From positions 1 to 5,362 of the forward strand of contig CAJWRP010000204.1 in the NCBI GenBank assembly GCA_913046025.1: a stretch of DNA of 5,362 nucleotides, read 5' to 3'. The notes under the pieces are model-generated. The model was not told the origin of the DNA and did no database searches. It saw only the letters and a list, made by a program, of their open reading frames with translations. The position numbers and the translations under genes are program-made. Source of the DNA: an uncultured Chloroflexota bacterium (GTDB lineage Bacteria; Chloroflexota; Dehalococcoidia; SAR202; UBA11138). Shown here piece by piece: positions 5,014 to 5,362 of this stretch (position 1 is the stretch's first letter; every line of letters starts with the position of its first letter).

Positions 5014-5362
5014 ATGACAACCACATCTGGCGATCAGAGATTAGCTTCATGGAGGGCATTCCTCCTCACGTACTCGACTGTTTTGCGCGAGCTGGAACAA
5101 GAAATGGAGGCCGCGCAGGACCTACCACTAACCTGGTACGACATTCTCGCCCACCTGGACAGCGCTCAACGTGGGGCCATGCGCATGCAGGAGCTGGCAG
5201 AGTCAGTACTGCTAAGCCGCAGCGGTCTGACACGCGTGGTAGACCGCATGGGGCAGGCCGGACTGGTAGAGAGGCATCCGTGCGAAGAGGACCGGCGAGG
5301 AACCTATGCCGTCATCACCAACCGGGGTGAGGAGACTCTTTTCCGAGCCATGCCAGGTCACA
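5014..5362 (+). CDS. MarR-family transcriptional regulator, C-terminus cut off by the window edge
   Basis: 116 residues are visible, in a frame still open at the right edge; full-length MarR proteins have about 140-160. An N-terminal helix (ASWRAFLLTYSTVLRELEQEM, about 11-31) would form part of the dimer interface. DLPLTWYDILAHL (36-48) is the conserved helix before the DNA-binding domain. The winged helix-turn-helix follows: MRMQELAESVLLSRSGLTRVVDRMGQAGLVER (56-87, recognition helix about 68-79), then the wing EEDRRGTYAVIT (91-102), which carries the typical Asp-Arg-Arg pair. The next helix starts at NRGEETLF. It probably represses its own gene and perhaps the divergent PIG-L gene through the 230-bp spacer. 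One cysteine (Cys90) is visible at the start of the wing; the ligand is unknown. Confidence 0.92.
   Translation, partial: MTTTSGDQRLASWRAFLLTYSTVLRELEQEMEAAQDLPLTWYDILAHLDSAQRGAMRMQELAESVLLSRSGLTRVVDRMGQAGLVERHPCEEDRRGTYAVITNRGEETLFRAMPGH

Noticed and set aside
1..5362. CRISPR arrays, tRNA or rRNA genes, insertion sequences, toxin-antitoxin or phage genes
   Set aside because: I saw no regularly spaced repeats, no cloverleaf or rRNA-like segment, no transposase motif and no paired small genes. All longer stretches are explained by ordinary enzyme genes.

Overview
The window looks like ordinary chromosomal DNA of an environmental bacterium with moderate GC content (a little above half by eye) and tightly packed genes. 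The gene mix is an aldo/keto reductase, a small cupin, a PuuE-type polysaccharide deacetylase, a two-domain rhodanese, a VOC protein, a PIG-L deacetylase and a MarR regulator. That mix, plus two probable TTG starts, would suit an uncultured marine Chloroflexota lineage of the SAR202 or Dehalococcoidia kind. This is a guess from gene content; there is no rRNA or marker gene to settle it. I see no mobile element, CRISPR array, tRNA, rRNA or phage gene.

Left block (1-1371, minus strand): three genes run right to left. They are a 108-residue protein of unassigned function with a cysteine- and histidine-rich N-terminus, a 92-residue single-domain cupin, and an aldo/keto reductase cut by the left edge. 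A GC-rich hairpin lies between the first and second genes, in the cupin leader. The cupin and the reductase are 7 bases apart and probably cotranscribed.

Centre (1451-2341, plus strand): a full-length polysaccharide deacetylase closely resembling PuuE, the metal-independent allantoinase, is transcribed divergently from the left block. One otherwise conserved loop differs. The first ATG of the minus-strand neighbour would overlap this gene's ATG in a shared CATG. A TTG 27 codons downstream, with a strong Shine-Dalgarno sequence, is the better start and leaves a 79-bp divergent promoter region.

Right block (2423-4783, minus strand): a PIG-L (LmbE) metal-dependent deacetylase, then a VOC metalloenzyme, then a two-domain sulfurtransferase. 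The last two overlap by 14 bases once the sulfurtransferase start is corrected, so they are probably translationally coupled. The sulfurtransferase converges on the central deacetylase gene.

Right edge (5014-5362, plus strand): a MarR-family regulator, truncated by the window, is divergent from the PIG-L gene across a 230-bp spacer. Part of that spacer is very AT-rich and holds an 18-bp imperfect palindrome that could be its operator.

The genes read as small-molecule catabolism and detoxification. I found no convincing new system. The observations most worth following are the altered loop in the PuuE-like enzyme, the VOC protein with a dioxygenase-like ligand pattern, the unassigned 108-residue family, and three start-site corrections.
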